Assembly (NCBI GenBank): GCA_016584305.1
Contig: JACEEZ010010936.1
Span: 62,001-126,000 of the forward strand
Direction of reading: 5' to 3'
DNA from: Chionoecetes opilio
Taxonomy: Eukaryota > Arthropoda > Malacostraca > Decapoda > Majidae
DNA length: 64,000 nucleotides
In this document: piece by piece, positions 43,046 to 55,544 of the stretch
Numbering within the stretch: position 1 is the first letter of the stretch
How the letters are laid out: each line of letters opens with the position of its first letter
The notes under the pieces: generated by a model
Told to the model about the DNA's origin: nothing
The model's input: the letters and a program-made list of their open reading frames with translations, nothing else
Databases searched by the model: none
Program-made: the position numbers and the translations under genes

Positions 43046-43427
43046 AAAAAATTTTTTTTATTAAATTATGTCTATGATCACTCAAACATTATCATTTTAT
43101 ATAGAAACCTATGAGGCATAAGAAAACATAACAAAGATATCAAGCAAACCCCCAATTTTTTTTTTCTACATGAACTCCCCTGGCTGGGATTTATGATAAT
43201 TGTAAATAAAAACTATCACTTTCATTGACAGTAACTTTACATGAACAGTCCAGCGCCAACTTATTGGTTAAACGTGCTACAATCACGAGGACTTCTTTCC
43301 ACACCAGTACATTGTCTAATGAATGTCCCTCATAATTTTAAGTTGGTGAACTAAATTTTATGATAGAAAGCAATCAAAAGGAGAGAAGGAGAAAGGTTCA
43401 GAAGAATAAAAGGATAGTTTTATCTTA
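43046..43427. other. No recognised feature
   Basis: About 380 bp of AT-rich intronic sequence between two LINE fragments. Confidence 0.4.
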
Positions 43428-44940
43428 CCATTGTTTAAAGGAAAAGGAGATGCACTTTTATGTGGTGGGTACAGAGGTTTGAGGCTGTTAGAACATGGGA
43501 TAAAGATTTGTGAGAGTGTGTTGTGTGAAGGGCTTAACAAAATCACCAAGATCGATGACAGCCAATTTGGCTTTCTGGCTGGAAAGTCAACAACCGATGC
43601 AATCTTCATCACAAGACATCTCCAGGAGAAATATAAGGAGAAGAAGAAAAGGCTGTATCATGTGTTTGTGGATCTGGAAAAGGCATTTGATAGGATTCCA
43701 AGAATAATAATTAGATGGCCATTACGAAGACAAAAGGTACCGGAGAGGCTTGTAAGGTTGGTAATGGCACTGCATGAAGGGTCAAGATCAAAGGTGAGAG
43801 TAGCTGGAGGAACATCAGATGCCTTTGAGATAGGTGTGGGGGTGCATCAAGGCTCAGTTCTCAGTCCTCTTTTGTTTGTGGTAGTGATGTAAGAGGCCAC
43901 AAAGGAATGCAGGACAGGAGATCCATGGGAGCTGCTATATGCAGATGATTTAGTCTTGACAGCTGAGACAAAGGTGGAAGTTGAGAGGAGATTCATAGAT
44001 TGGAAGCAAGCAATGGAGAGAAGAGGTCTGAAGATGAATATGTCCAAGACGAAGATCATGGAAACAGGCAAGAAAATAAAGCAAAATATACAAGTGGGAT
44101 GGTTTTTCCCTGTGGAGTGTGCAGTAATGGAGTAGCAGTAAACTCTATTCGATGCAAGGAATGTGACAAGTGGTGCCATGAAAGATGTTCGGGACTACGA
44201 TACCTATTCATGAATAGGGTGGTAGATTTCTGCTGTCCAGTACGTATAAGAAGAATCAACAGAGTCCGCCAGAAGAGGAAGAGGTAGAAACTATAGAAGT
44301 GAATGGTGATGTAATAGAAGAACTGAAACAGTTCTGTTATCTTGGTGACATGTTAGATAGCGAGGGTGGAGTGGAGAGGGCAGTAAGAACACGAGTAGCA
44401 ACTACATGGATAAAATGGAGAGATAGTGGGACTGCTGATAAACAAGAGTATTCCACTGAAAAACAGAGGAAGAGTATTTGAAGCATGTATAAGATCAATT
44501 TTGCTGTATGGTTCTGAGACATGGGCTTTGACAAAGAAGTTAAATGATATGTTGGTTGGTTGTGATCGGAGAATGTTAGACATATGACTGGGATCACATG
44601 GAGAGATGAAATGTCCAGTGAAGAGGTGGCAAGAAAATGTGGATTGAAGGAGCTGAGTACAGTGCTGAGAGTAAGGTGATTGAGGTGGCTTGGGCACGTG
44701 AAGAGGAGAGAAGGTGGTGAGGCATTGGGGAGAGCTGTTAAGAGTGGAAATTCCAGGTTGCCATGCACCGGGCAGGCCAAGGAAGACATGGAGGCAGTGT
44801 GTTGAAGAGAATCTGGCAGCATTGGGTATTGAAGAAGTTGAGGCAACGGATAGAAGGAGTTGGAAGCGTATCATCGGCCGTCTAACCTCATAAAATATTA
44901 TGCGAAAAACTGACGTTAAACAGAAAGAAGAAGAAAACAA
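43428..44940 (+). pseudogene. RTE-like LINE with zinc-finger insert, 5'-truncated
   Basis: Begins at FKGKGDALLCGGYRGLRLL, then DSQFGFLAGKSTTDAIFI, YHVFVDLEKAFDRIPR, GVGVHQGSVLSPLLFVVVM, a stop at ~43890, LLYADDLVLTAETK and MNMSKTKIM. A cysteine-rich module follows (CGVCSNGVAVNSIRCKECDK then WCHERCSGL, ~44117-44190), a PHD-like C4HC3 spacing known from this LINE type. Later parts: FCYLGDMLDSEGGVERAVRT, LYGSETWALTKK and GRPRKTWRQCVEENL. Several stops. The tail is GAAAGAAGAAGAAAAC. Confidence 0.87.
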
Positions 44941-44970
44941 TCACTTTGAAGAGGCTTTCCCCTTCCTAAG

Positions 44971-45177
44971 TGTTAATATAGCGAGTGTGTTAGCACGTTC
45001 CTATGTTTATGCGCGTCCGCCGCGGCGGGAACCAATGGGAGACCGCCATATCATCAGATGTCTCATGATGTCATCACTGGTGATCACGTGACAAGTTGAC
45101 CACGTGGAGTCACAAGAGGGAAGAGGCAGTCAGTCCCCAGCGCGCGGTGAGTGCAGTAGTGTCCAGGATTATTAACA
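44971..45177 (+). repeat. Copia 5' LTR
   Basis: Contains GATCACGTGACAAGTTGACC (an E-box CACGTG core). It differs from the 3' LTR at about 45017, 45060 and 45141. Confidence 0.95.
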
Positions 45178-45210
45178 CTGGTAGCAGAGCGTAGTTACAC
45201 AACTGCACTA

Positions 45211-48200
45211 ATGGCGTGTTCACTGAAGTGGCCTCCGGAATTGGAGCATGATGAAGAATACGAGATGTGAAAGGAGGATGTAGGTGTGTGGTGTAGACTG
45301 ACCACAATTGAAAAGAAGAAGCGTGCGCTGGCGATACATCTGTCACTTTCCGGGCGGGCCAGAAGTGCATCGTCGGAAATTGATAAGACCAAGTTGGAGG
45401 CAGAGGATGGCGTGGAAGTGATATTGAAGAGACTGGATGATGTGTTTTTGGTCGATGAAGGAAGAAGGAAATTTGCAGCATTTGAGGCTTTATATAGCCT
45501 ACGGAGAAAAGAGAGAGCAGAGATTAAGGACTTTGTGTCAGAGTTTGAACATACGTACCATGGTGTTACAAAGCAGGGATTGAAGCTTGATGATTCGGTG
45601 TTGGCCTTCATGTTATTGGCTTCATGTTTGTTAGAGGAAGAGAGAAGCAATTAGTCATGTCAGCAACACAGGTGGTTACATACATAATATGAAGGCGACG
45701 CTCAACCGAATATTTTCGAGTGGTGCGAAGGGACCGAGCGCCCACATACAGATAAAATCAGAACCTTTATTTGTGGGAAATGAGGGCACTGTTGGTGAAA
45801 GTGAGAAGCCCTGTATGTGGGCGGAACCAGTCGAGGTAGACGTGGTTGCGGGGACCGCAAGGCTATGCCCGTGGGCGTGGTAATAGTGGACGTCAAAGAC
45901 AGGATAGGAGGAAGAAAATCCTATGGGGGCATATGGTACAATATCCAAATGTGCTATTTGTGAATCGATATATCACTGGGCACGTGATTGCCCTGACGCC
46001 TACGAAAACAAAGGAGGCCATGGTGGGTACGTTGAGGAACCAGTGAACTTATTCGTGGGCTATGTGAATGATAAAGATAGCGAGGACAATTTATTGAAAC
46101 TAGTGAGTGAATCAAAGGGGTGTGCCGTCCTTGATACAGGTTGTACAAACACTGTGTGTGGTTCACGTTGGTTCGAAGCATATGTAAATGGGTTGCCTGA
46201 ATATGAGCGTGGACTTGTGAAAGAGGAATGTTCTAATTCCAGCTTCACATTTGGCAATGGTATTTCTGTGACTTCCTTCAAGAAAGTTACGTTTCCCTGT
46301 TGTATAGGGAATATGCGTGCCAATGTGACCTCTGATGTGGTGAACTGTAATTTACCGTTGTTGCTGAGAGATCGTCTATGAAAAGAGCCGAAATGATAAT
46401 CAACTGTGAGACAAATCAAATCAAAGTGGGCGGAAAAAGGGACGTCGTCAATCTACGTACATCATCGTCAGGACACTATCTGGTGCCGTTATCGGCATGA
46501 CTAAACTGGGAAGTTAGTATAGCTGAGGCACTCGTGGCACTCTACAAGGACGGGGACATCGAGAAGAGGGCCCTGAAACTTCATCGTCAGTTTGGACACC
46601 CTACAGCAGAAAAATTGAAGAAGCTTGTGAGAGATGCCGACATAAGGGACTCGAACCTGGAACGGAGGATTGATACAGTGACAAGTGACTGTGACGTGTG
46701 CAAACGGTTTAAGAAACCGAGCCCGAGACCAGTGGTGAGTGTCCCGTTGGCTAGCAGATTTAACGAGGTGATTGCCATGGACCTTAAGTCGTGGGGCAAG
46801 AAGTATTTTTTGGTGATAGTGGACCTGTATACAAGATATTGTACATCTGTGGTTGTTCCAGACAAGAATGCAGGCACTATTATTCGGGAATATTTCTCGG
46901 TTTGGGTTGTGCTATTTGGTGCCCCAGGAAAAATCTTATCAGATAATGGCTGTGAATTTAATAATTCAGATATGAGGTCTCTAGGTGAGGCATTCAATGT
47001 TAAGATTATAACGACAGCAGCTGAAAGCCCTTGGAGTAATGGTGTTTGTGAGAGGCTCAATGCTGTGTTGGGAGGAATGGTAAGCAAGATTTTGGCAGAT
47101 TGTCCTGGCTGTGATTTAGATGTTGCTCTGGCTTGGGCTGTGGCTGCCAGGAATGCACTGTCAACATTTTTGGGTTACTCGCCCAACCAGCTGGTATTTG
47201 GCCAGAACCCTGGGATTCCTGGAGCTTTTTATGATAATCTACCGGCGCTAGACGGCGAGGCCACACCTGCAGGTATAGTGAAGGATAACCTGAATGCACT
47301 TCACGCGGCACGGAGAGCATTTACCGTAGCGGAATCTAGTGAAAGGCTGACTAGAGCACTTCGTCATAATGTGAGAGACAGCGACCCCAGAGACCTACAC
47401 TACGGAGATGATGTTTACTACAAGCGTCTAGACAGTAATAAGTGGCGCGGACCGGGTACCATAATTGGGAAAGACGGAAAACAATTTTTAGTGAAGCACG
47501 GTGGAATGTGTGTTAGGGTGCACACATGTCGAATTGCCACGGCACCGACCAGTGTTGATCCTGCTGCAGTGTCAAATGAGGAAGATGTGTCTCAGTCCAA
47601 TACCAGTGCTCTGCGAGCTCCTAGTGTGTGTGGTGATGTGGAAATTGGATTCGGGGATTCAGACATGGACTCGGATGATGACGACCATCCTCGTGAAATT
47701 GTTGATGTTGTGGGTGAGGGGCGCAGGTGGCTGTGGATGGCCACAACGTGACGTTCGGCAGACGGACACGGGTGCGAGTGCCTCGGGTGTGTTGGCAATT
47801 CCTGTAGTGAGAGTTAAAATGGGTCAAAGATCAAGGGCGTTGAGAAGCGAGTGGTGAGTGGATATCTGGTAAAATTGTTAGTCGGGCGGGGAAGGCGACT
47901 GGTCGATACTCCAACTGCTACAACATTAAGAGTGACAAAATGGTAACATTAATTGGATGGATCTGGACAAAGATTTTACGTCATGGGAAACAGTGGACGA
48001 GGCGACAGAAATGCTTGTGTTGTTTATACAGATGAGGTGGTGTGTGCTAAGGAAAAAGAGATTGAGAATTGGAGGACCAAGGAGGTGTATGAAGAGGTGA
48101 GAATGTGGGTCAACAAGCTATATCTGTACGTTGGTGTGGTCACAGAAAAGCTGAAGGAAGGGAAGACTATTGTGAAGGCACGTTTGGTAGCCAGGGGCTT

Positions 48201-49472
48201 TGAGGAGGACACCATAGGGCTGCAGAAGAACTCTCCCACATGTTCAAAGAGGCTGTCCGTTTGGCAATGGTTCTCGCCTCAGCTAATGGTTGGGTGTGCC
48301 ACACAATGGACATACAAGCTGCGTACCTCCAAGGGAACAAAATAGAGCGTGAAGTGTACCTGATACCTCCTCCTGAGTTCGACAATGGTTTATTGTGGCG
48401 TCTGAGGAAGACTGTGTATGGTTTGTGTGACGCGGCCAGACAATGTACATGAGGGTGAAGAACAGCTGATATGTCTCGTGCAAGATTCGTCCCTGGACCC
48501 TGCATTATTTTCGTGGAGCCAACATGGTGGAACAGAGGGTATCATATGCGTATATGTGGATGACTTCTTGTGGGCTGGTACTATGAACTTTGAGCAGCAC
48601 GTCATAAAACAGTTGCGTAGGACCTTCCAGGTCGGGTCTTTCGATTCAGAGTGCTTTAAGTATGTGGGGCTCAACGTAGTTACCACAGAGGACGGCGGTA
48701 TCACAATCGACCAGTTTCAGTATGGAGCATCGTTGAATCCAGTTGCCCTTAGCAAGCGTCGGGCGTTGGAGAAGACGAGTGATTTGTCAGAACGAGAGAA
48801 AAAAGAATATCGTGGGTTGGTCGGGCAACTAAATTGGATGGCTACTCACACTTCGCCCGATATAGCGTTCGATGTGTGCGAGCTGAGTGTTTCAATTCCA
48901 AAGGCTACGGTGTCTGACATATTGAGACTAAACAAGGTGATTGAGCGTGTGAAAACGGATAATGTTGGGTTGTTTATCCCGAGGATTAGACCTTTAGATG
49001 AGTGCCACATTGATGCTACGCTGACGCATCCTTCGCCAACCTGCAGGGACATGGATCTCAGGGGCTTTATTATCTTTCTGTGCGACACTAATAATGTACG
49101 GGGCCCTATTTACTGGCAGTCAAGGAAGGTTCGACGGGTGGTCAATTCAACTCTTGCTGCTGAGACCCTGGCACTTCTGGATGTGCTAGTACTGCGGTGT
49201 ATGTGGCCAGTATTCTGCAGGAGATCTCCGGATGTGGGAGGATCCCTATCAAGTGTTTTGTGGACAACCGTAGCGTAGTGGAAGCCCTATACACCTATAA
49301 ATTGGTGGACAACAAGCGTCTGAGGATTGATATATCAGTGCTTCGAGATATGTTGGATCAAGGGGAATTGAAGGAGGTAACGTGGGTGGAGACATCGAAG
49401 CAACTGGCAGACTGCCTTACCAAGAAGGGCACGTCGACTATGCGGCTGCGGGAGGCAATTAGTCGGGATTAG
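45211..49472 (+). pseudogene. Copia gag-pol polyprotein, broken
   Basis: From ATG 45211: gag (EIKDFVSEFEHTYHGVTKQG, ~45530) with stops at ~45268 and 45652, a CCHC knuckle CAICESIYHWARDC (~45938), and a protease core VLDTGCTNTVCG (~46127). Integrase 46534-47751 has H-x4-H and CDVC zinc residues and D-D-E in MDLKSW, SDNGCEF and SNGVCERLN. RT (~48000-48780) has KARLVARGFEED and VYVDDFLWAG. RNase H (~48990-49470) has NSTLAAETLALLDVL and CFVDNRSVVEAL and ends LREAISRD. At least five frameshifts or stops inactivate it despite near-identical LTRs. Confidence 0.92.
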
Positions 49473-49595
49473 GTGTTGACTGTCATCAGCAACATGTAGT
49501 GAGTGTAAATATGTGTATTGGTGAACATACAATTGTACATAGTTGTATGTACTAAAGGAGACATGCAAAGAAAAGAAAAAAAAATATAGCGAATG

Positions 49596-49802
49596 TGTTA
49601 ATATAGCGAGTGTGTTAGCACGTTCCTATGTTTATGCGCGCCCGCCGCGGCGGGAACCAATGGGAGACCGCCATATCATCAGATATCTCATGATGTCATC
49701 ACTGGTGATCACGTGACAAGTTGACCACGTGGAGTCACAAGAGGGAAGAGGCAGTCAGTCCCCAGCACGCGGTGAGTGCAGTAGTGTCCAGGATTATTAA
49801 CA
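49596..49802 (+). repeat. Copia 3' LTR
   Basis: Preceded by an A/G-rich run (GCAAAGAAAAGAAAAAAAAA, the polypurine tract) and a partial duplicate of the LTR start (AATATAGCGAATG). Confidence 0.95.
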
Positions 49803-50034
49803 CTAAGGATGCCTAGTTTCCCTGACACAGATGTCTTTCTAAAAGAATCTCAATCTCCCAGAAGGCTTGTCGAAATTTCTCAAGACATCTCTATCTTTAT
49901 AAATTAAGATTTATCCTGTGAGCAGTTTCCTATTTCGGAAGATATATTCCTTTTACTTATAAAACCTATCACTTCTTGTGAGTGAATAATTCCCCAAAGT
50001 GTCTTGTTAGTATCATAAGGCAAGGAGAACTCAC

Positions 50035-50157
50035 AAGGGCCTGTGAGGTTGGGTGCAGGGGTTTGAGTTGGACTTGTTGCTCCTGCTGTGGATCTACAAC
50101 CTTCAGTGTTGGTTGAGTGAGCTCTGTGGGATGAGTCACCAGACCTGTCACAGTCAT
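50035..50157 (-). CDS. TRAPPC10: TRAPPC10 exon 7 of 9 in window
   Basis: A 123-bp minus-strand exon (41 codons, phase 0), acceptor TTGGCAG, donor CTT/GTGAGT. It reads MTVTGLVTHPTELTQPTLKV and ends VQLKPLHPTSQAL. It supplies exactly the segment of about 40 residues needed between the exons on either side, ending in the L-x-P-L-x-x-x-S-Q pattern. It is isolated between a 5.9-kb intron and a 9.4-kb intron whose near end is the complete Copia element, so it is easily missed. Confidence 0.8.
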
Positions 50158-50202
50158 CTGCCAACAAAGATTAAAGCTGTAGCTCAATAAACATTTCATT
50201 AT

Positions 50203-50337
<135 letters not shown>

Positions 50338-50504
50338 TTTTTTTTTATTATTATTTTATTTTTATTTCTTTTTTTTTATTATTCTTTTTTTTTTATTTAA
50401 ACTGTTAGTACATTTGGTGTTATTGTAGCTAAAGCTGTAGGTTTTACACTAGAGCTATCTATAGCTACATATAATATAAAACAGACATTTTATATTTAAT
50501 AATA

Positions 50505-52000
50505 ATTTAGGCCATCAACCAGATGTTCACCCCCCGCTTAAAGTCTTGTAGCGAGGCGTGGTGGTGGAGGTCGGTTTGGTGAACTAACTGGTTCCACAGA
50601 CGGCCGTAGCGGGGTAAGAAGGAACGTAGGTGGTGCTCTGTCCTGGAGAAGGGCACAGTCACTTGCTCCTGTCTGTGTGGGGCGACACGGGTGGAGTGAA
50701 GGGGCGGCGGGGGCCTGGGGAGCTTGATGGCTGCCAGGAGGGGCGTGTGGAGATTTAGTGCCTTGTGCCATTGCACATAAACCTGCCACATCCCTGCGCT
50801 CCTGGAGGAGTTGGAAGGAGTCAGGCGCTTGGTGGGGAAGTTTGTCGTTAACCAGTCGCTGGGCTCTTCTCTGGGCGCGGTCTAGTGTGGCCAGGTAAGA
50901 GGGCGGGCAGGAAGACCATGCTAGGGGGAAGTATTCCATTAGGGGACGTACCTAAGCCTTGTACAGAACCTCAATCCCCTTGGCATCTAGAAGGTGGGAG
51001 ATGCGCCGGACACAGCTGAGTCTCCAGGCCGAGTTTTTAGCAACTCTCCTGGCATGACTGGTGAAGGTCAGTCCCGCATCAAACTCCACCCCAAGGATGG
51101 AGATGGATCTCTGAAGGGGGAGTGATCTGCCCTCAAGCCGTATGTCCGGTGCAGGCAGGTTGGCGATGTCTTGCCTGCAGGAGATAAGCAGAGCCTGGGT
51201 TTTGTCAGGGGCCAGGCTGACCTGCCATCGACTACTCCAGGTGACGATGTTGTCCAATGCCAGGTTGATGCGGCACACCGTGTCCTGCCAGTCACGTCTG
51301 TCGCAGGGGAAGGCAAGGGTGCAGTCATCAGCGTAGGCCTGGGCCTCAGGAATGAGCTGGAGAATGTCATTGAAATAGACATTCCACAGAAGAGGCTCGA
51401 GTACGCTGCCCTGCGAGACACTGGCGTGGATGGGTTGCTGGCTGGAAGTGTGGCCATTGATCACCACCCGTAAGGTCCTGTCTTGGAGGTAGTCCTGGAT
51501 GAGCTGCAGTAGGGCGCCACGCACTCCCAGGCTCCTCAGCTTGGCAGCGAGACCTCAGTGCCACACCCTGTCAAAGGCTCCGGCGATGTCCAAGGCCACG
51601 ACAAAGGTGTCCATTCCTCTATCCAGTGACTGGTTCCAGAAAGCAGACTGAAGGAGAAGCAGGTCTGCAGCTGACCTTCCCTGCCTGAAACCAAATTTCT
51701 TGGAGTTGAGGAGATGGTGGGCGTCCAAGGAGGTGTTGATCTTGGCGGTGATGAGGGACTCCAGGATTTTCCCCACAGTGGTGAGAAGGGAAATTGGGTG
51801 GTAGTTCTTTGGGTCCCGTTTGCTGTTTTTTTTGTGGATGGCCACCACTCTTGCCTCTTTCCATTGCGTGGGCCACTTGCACGAGGAATGGATGTTGTTG
51901 AAGATGATGGTGAGTGGTGGAGTGAGCTGCGCAGCACATCCCTTTAGTAGGTGAGGCTGATGTTGTCGGGCCCTTAGCCCTTCCTTGGGATCTATTTGCC
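50505..52000 (-). pseudogene. LINE family D (R1/Jockey-like) RT, minus strand
   Basis: On the minus strand: WKEARVVAIHKKNSKRDPKN, YHPISLLTTVGKILESLI, FGFRQGRSAADLLLLQSAFW, VVALDIAGAFDRVWH, a stop at ~51555, QGSVLEPLLWNVYFNDIL, EAQAYADDCTLAFP (catalytic ADD) and LAPDKTQALLISC. Then a stop, MEYFPLAWSSCPPSYLATLD, and a Pro-rich, frameshifted C-terminus. GC-rich relative to surrounding LINEs. 5'-truncated before the palm domain. Confidence 0.85.
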
Positions 52001-52001
52001 G

Positions 52002-52190
<189 letters not shown>

Positions 52191-52254
52191 CTACTCCATC
52201 TCAGTTGTGTTCATGGATTGGCGACTGACTTCATAACTGTAAGCAACATTATGT

Positions 52255-52405
52255 AATTATTGTTGAGGCATTAGATTGGTTAGATATTACAAGTAGGGTG
52301 CCTCAGGGTTCAGTCTTGGGTCCAACTCTTTTCCAGATATATATCAATGATCTAGACTGCGGGTTTGTATCTAAAATATAGAAATTTGCTGATGACACTG
52401 TGATG
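52255..52405 (+). pseudogene. LINE family E (CR1-like) RT, left part
   Basis: Encodes WLDITSRVPQGSVLGPTLFQ then IYINDLD and, after a stop, KFADDTVM. It stops right after the catalytic ADD. The continuation appears at 55545, suggesting one LINE split by later insertions. Confidence 0.72.
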
Positions 52406-52756
52406 CAGGGGGGGAGGGGTCTTCTTTTTTCTTACTTTCTTACTTGCTTTCTTGCTACTTGTCTTCTCTCTTCTCTTTCTTGCTGTTGAGATATTCTGAG
52501 GGGGATTCCTGAAGGGGCAGTCTTGGTCAAGGGGAGTCCCAGTACTCTGTTTGACAGAGACTTGCATGTGGCCGTATTAAGGCGTATTATGGAGCCAGGT
52601 GATGCTTCTAAGGTTTTTTTTTTGCTTGGACCCGACAGAGGCTTCACATTGCCCTGGGCCACAGTTACCTTTTGAAATCCCATCAGTATGTCCTTCCAAC
52701 AGACATATGACTCAGGCTGGTAATCATAATTCAGAAATACATCATTTCCTTTTTCC
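52406..52756. other. No recognised feature
   Basis: A G-rich patch, then CT-rich sequence and an intronic-looking stretch. I see no gene or known repeat. Confidence 0.35.
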
Positions 52757-52834
52757 TTGCCCGGCGAGGATTCGAACCGTCGCAATCACCAGATTTACAC
52801 CCAACTTGGCGCGTTAACCGACTATGCCAAGAGG
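52757..52834 (-). mobile_element. SINE-3 head (tRNA-like), minus strand
   Basis: Inverse reads CCTCTTGGCATAGTCGGTTA (A box region) and GACGGTTCGAATCCTCGCCG (B box), with tRNA-like spacing of ~50 bp. The acceptor stem does not pair well and non-tRNA sequence follows, so it is a SINE or tRNA pseudogene. Confidence 0.6.
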
Positions 52835-53084
52835 TATATACCACTTGGCTTAGTGGTTCCGGTGGTATTTATGTGCATTACAACACCAAATTTTGTCTCG
52901 TCTCAATTTTCTCGCAACGACTGCATTGTTTTTTGTTAAGTAACACTTAAATGTGTACTATGCTACTAAACACTATGATGTATACCTTACTACTTATTCT
53001 GAAGAAAGACAGCAAAAGGAACTCAATTAATAAGGTACCTTGATACTATCATAACCATGAATATGTACAACCTACAAAAAGAAG

Positions 53085-55462
53085 ACTACGATGATGGAAA
53101 AATTTAGAGTTGTTTTGCGCAAAATTGATATTCCAGGTGCTATAGCCGATTACCGCGCTCTGTTCTCACTGACAACACTAGAGAAGACCTGAGGTGATGG
53201 CTGTTGTGCAGAGGCTTCTCAACTAGGAGAACAAGAGTTACATCAGAGCCTCGTCAAGAGGTAAGCAAGTGGTAAGGACGTACTGGGTAACGTACTAATA
53301 GGGGTAAAAAGGGACATGTATAAGAAAGTTAAGGATGGGCAGGTGAATAGAGAGCAGTATAACGAGATGGCTAGAATGGTAAAAAAATTAACAAGAGCAG
53401 CGAAGAAGAATTATGAGATTAAGGTTGCAGGGAAGGCAAAGACTGATCCTAAGGTATTTTTTCAGGTTTATAAAACAAAGACTAGGGAATTAGTGGGGCC
53501 ATTAAAAAATAAGCAGGGGGAGATTATAAGCACGGCAGAGGATATGTGTAAAATTTTAAATGAGTATTTCTTAAGTGTTTTTACTCAGGATGATAAACAG
53601 AAGGTACCTGATAGTGAACAGAAGTTTAGAGGAGAGGATGATGAGAAACTCAAAGATATTGTGATAACTAGGCAAATGGTAGAAGAAGGTATAGATGGAA
53701 AAAAGAATTTTAAGTCACCAGGACCAGATGAAGTGTATCCCAGAGTACTAAAAGAATGCAAAGAGGTTGTTAGTGATGCGTTGCATATTTCTAGGAAATT
53801 GATTGATATAGGGGAAGTGCCGTTAATGTGGAGGAAGGGAGATGTAGTAGTTCCCATATTTAAGAAGGGAGATAGAGGATTAATGTCAAATTATCGACCC
53901 GTTAGCCTGACGTCAGTGGTAGGTAAATTATTGGTATCTGTTATTTCAAAAAACATTAGAGAGCATCTTGAAAAGCATAGTTTGGTAAATGATTCACAAC
54001 ATGGGTTCACCAAAGGTAAATCATGTCTCATTAATTTCTTGAGTTTTTATAGGAAAGTTTATGAAACAGCAGATAATGATGAGGATTATGATATAGTATA
54101 CTTGGACTTTAGTAAGGCATTCGACAAGGTGCCCACTGCCACATGGTAGACTCTTAAATAAGGTTAAGGCTCATGGAATAGATGGGAAGGTTCTTCGTTG
54201 GATTAGATCTTGGCTAAGTGATAGGCAACAAAGGGTTACAATTAATGGTTCTAAATCAGAATGGAGGCAGGTAACGAGTGGGGTTCCACAAGGGACTGTT
54301 TTGGGTCCATTACTATTTTTTATTTACATCAACGACTTGGATAGTGGGATTAGCAGTGATATCAGCAAGTTTGCGGATGATACTAAGGTAGGTAGGATTA
54401 TTAGATCACAGTCTGATGTAAATATTTTGCAAGGAGACATAGATAAATTAAATGAGTGGGCAGATAGATGGCAGATGGAATTTAATATTGAGAAGTGCAG
54501 CGTTATGAATGTTGGTAGGAAAAATCCTGGTAATAGATACACCATACGCAATGTATCGCTGAAAAGATCAAAGGGTGAGAAAGATCTGGGAGTGCGGGTA
54601 AGCTCAGACCTCCGTCCTAGGAATCAATGTATTGAGGCTAGAAATAGAGCCAACAGGGTTTTAGGATTTACTACCAGGAGTGTTAAAAGTAGAAGTGCTG
54701 AAGTTATTCTAAAGCTTAATTTGGCTCTAGTCAGACCTCACCTAGACTATGCGGTTCAGTTTTGGTCTCCATATTACAGGATGGATATTGCCTTGTTAGA
54801 ATCAGTTCAGAGAAGGATGACCAAAATGATTCATGGGAATGCGTAACTTTAGTTATGAGAAGAGATTGAAACTATTAAATTTATACTCACTCGAGAGGCG
54901 TAAGGGGCGATCTGATAGAAGTTTTTAAGTGGATAATGGGATACAATATAGGCAATGTAGGAAAAGTTCTTAAGGTTAGTAAGCAGGGTAGAACGAGAAG
55001 TAACGGACTCAAGCTGGAAAAGCGTAGATTTAAAAAGGAAATTGGGAGAAACTGGTTCACAAATAGGGTGGTGAATGATTGGAATGGACTAAGTCGTCAG
55101 GTGGTCAATGCGGAGTCTATTGGGGTCTTTAAAAGGAATCTGGATAAATTCATGGATGGGGAAGAGAGGTGGATGTAGGTAGAGTTAGGTAACAGGAACT
55201 ACCTCGTATAGGTCTCACGGCCTCTTGTAGCTTCCTTACTTTCTTATGTTCTTATGTACTGTGTCCCTACCACTTGCTTACCTCTTGACGAGGCTCTGAT
55301 GTAACTCTTGTTTTCCTGGTTTAGTAGCCTCTGCACAACAGCCATCACCTCAGGTCTTCTCTATTGTTGCCAGCGAGAACAGAGCACGGTAATATAGCAC
55401 CTGGAATATCTATTTCACACAAAGCAACTCTAAATTCTTCCATCGTCGTAGTCTTCCCTTCG
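53085..55462. mobile_element. Inverted-repeat element Y, split by LINE B copy 4
   Basis: Left arm 53085-53277 (GAAGACTACGATGATGG to GCAAGTGGTAAGGAC) and right arm 55262-55462 are inverse copies with scattered differences, e.g. CCTGAGGTGATGGCTGTTGT in both. Between them is essentially the LINE alone, so the original was a ~400-bp palindrome. No transposase. Confidence 0.75.
53305..55258 (+). mobile_element. LINE family B (CR1-like), copy 4, best RT of the family
   Basis: 5'-truncated in the linker. The open frame 53316-54149 carries KSPGPDEVYPRVLKECKEVV, GDRGLMSNYRPVSLTSVVGK, QHGFTKGKSCLINFLSF and IVYLDFSKAFDKVP. A frameshift occurs at ~54137. The frame 54301-54846 carries GPLLFFIYINDLDSG and ISKFADDTKVGRI, then another frameshift near 54836, and the last part ends EERWM at 55178. 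The 3' UTR has GGCCTCTTGTAGCTTCC and TTCTTATG repeats. Three breaks in an otherwise complete RT. Confidence 0.9.
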
Positions 55463-55544
55463 TAGGTCACCCGCGGGGACCCCGACTTATCCCCATAATG
55501 CATCGCGGTAAACAAACCGTGACGTAGTTATGTCTGGGGCCCAT

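Larger units (their letters stand above)
44971..49802 (+). mobile_element. Full-length Copia-type LTR retrotransposon (4,832 bp)
   Basis: Two 207-bp LTRs (TGTTAATATAG...TTATTAACA) differ at three positions. The 5-bp duplication CTAAG is present at both ends (44966-44970, 49803-49807). The primer-binding site TGGTAGCAGAGC, complementary to the initiator tRNA-Met 3' end, begins two bases after the 5' LTR. Domain order gag, protease, integrase, RT, RNase H is the Copia order. It lies in TRAPPC10 intron 7, sense-opposed to the gene. The GalEa group known from crustaceans is a candidate lineage, not shown. Confidence 0.93.

Noticed and set aside
52757..52834. Functional tRNA gene
   Set aside because: A- and B-box-like sequences are present, but I could not form a convincing acceptor stem, and it reads as a SINE head. 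The same applies to the SINE-1 and SINE-2 heads.
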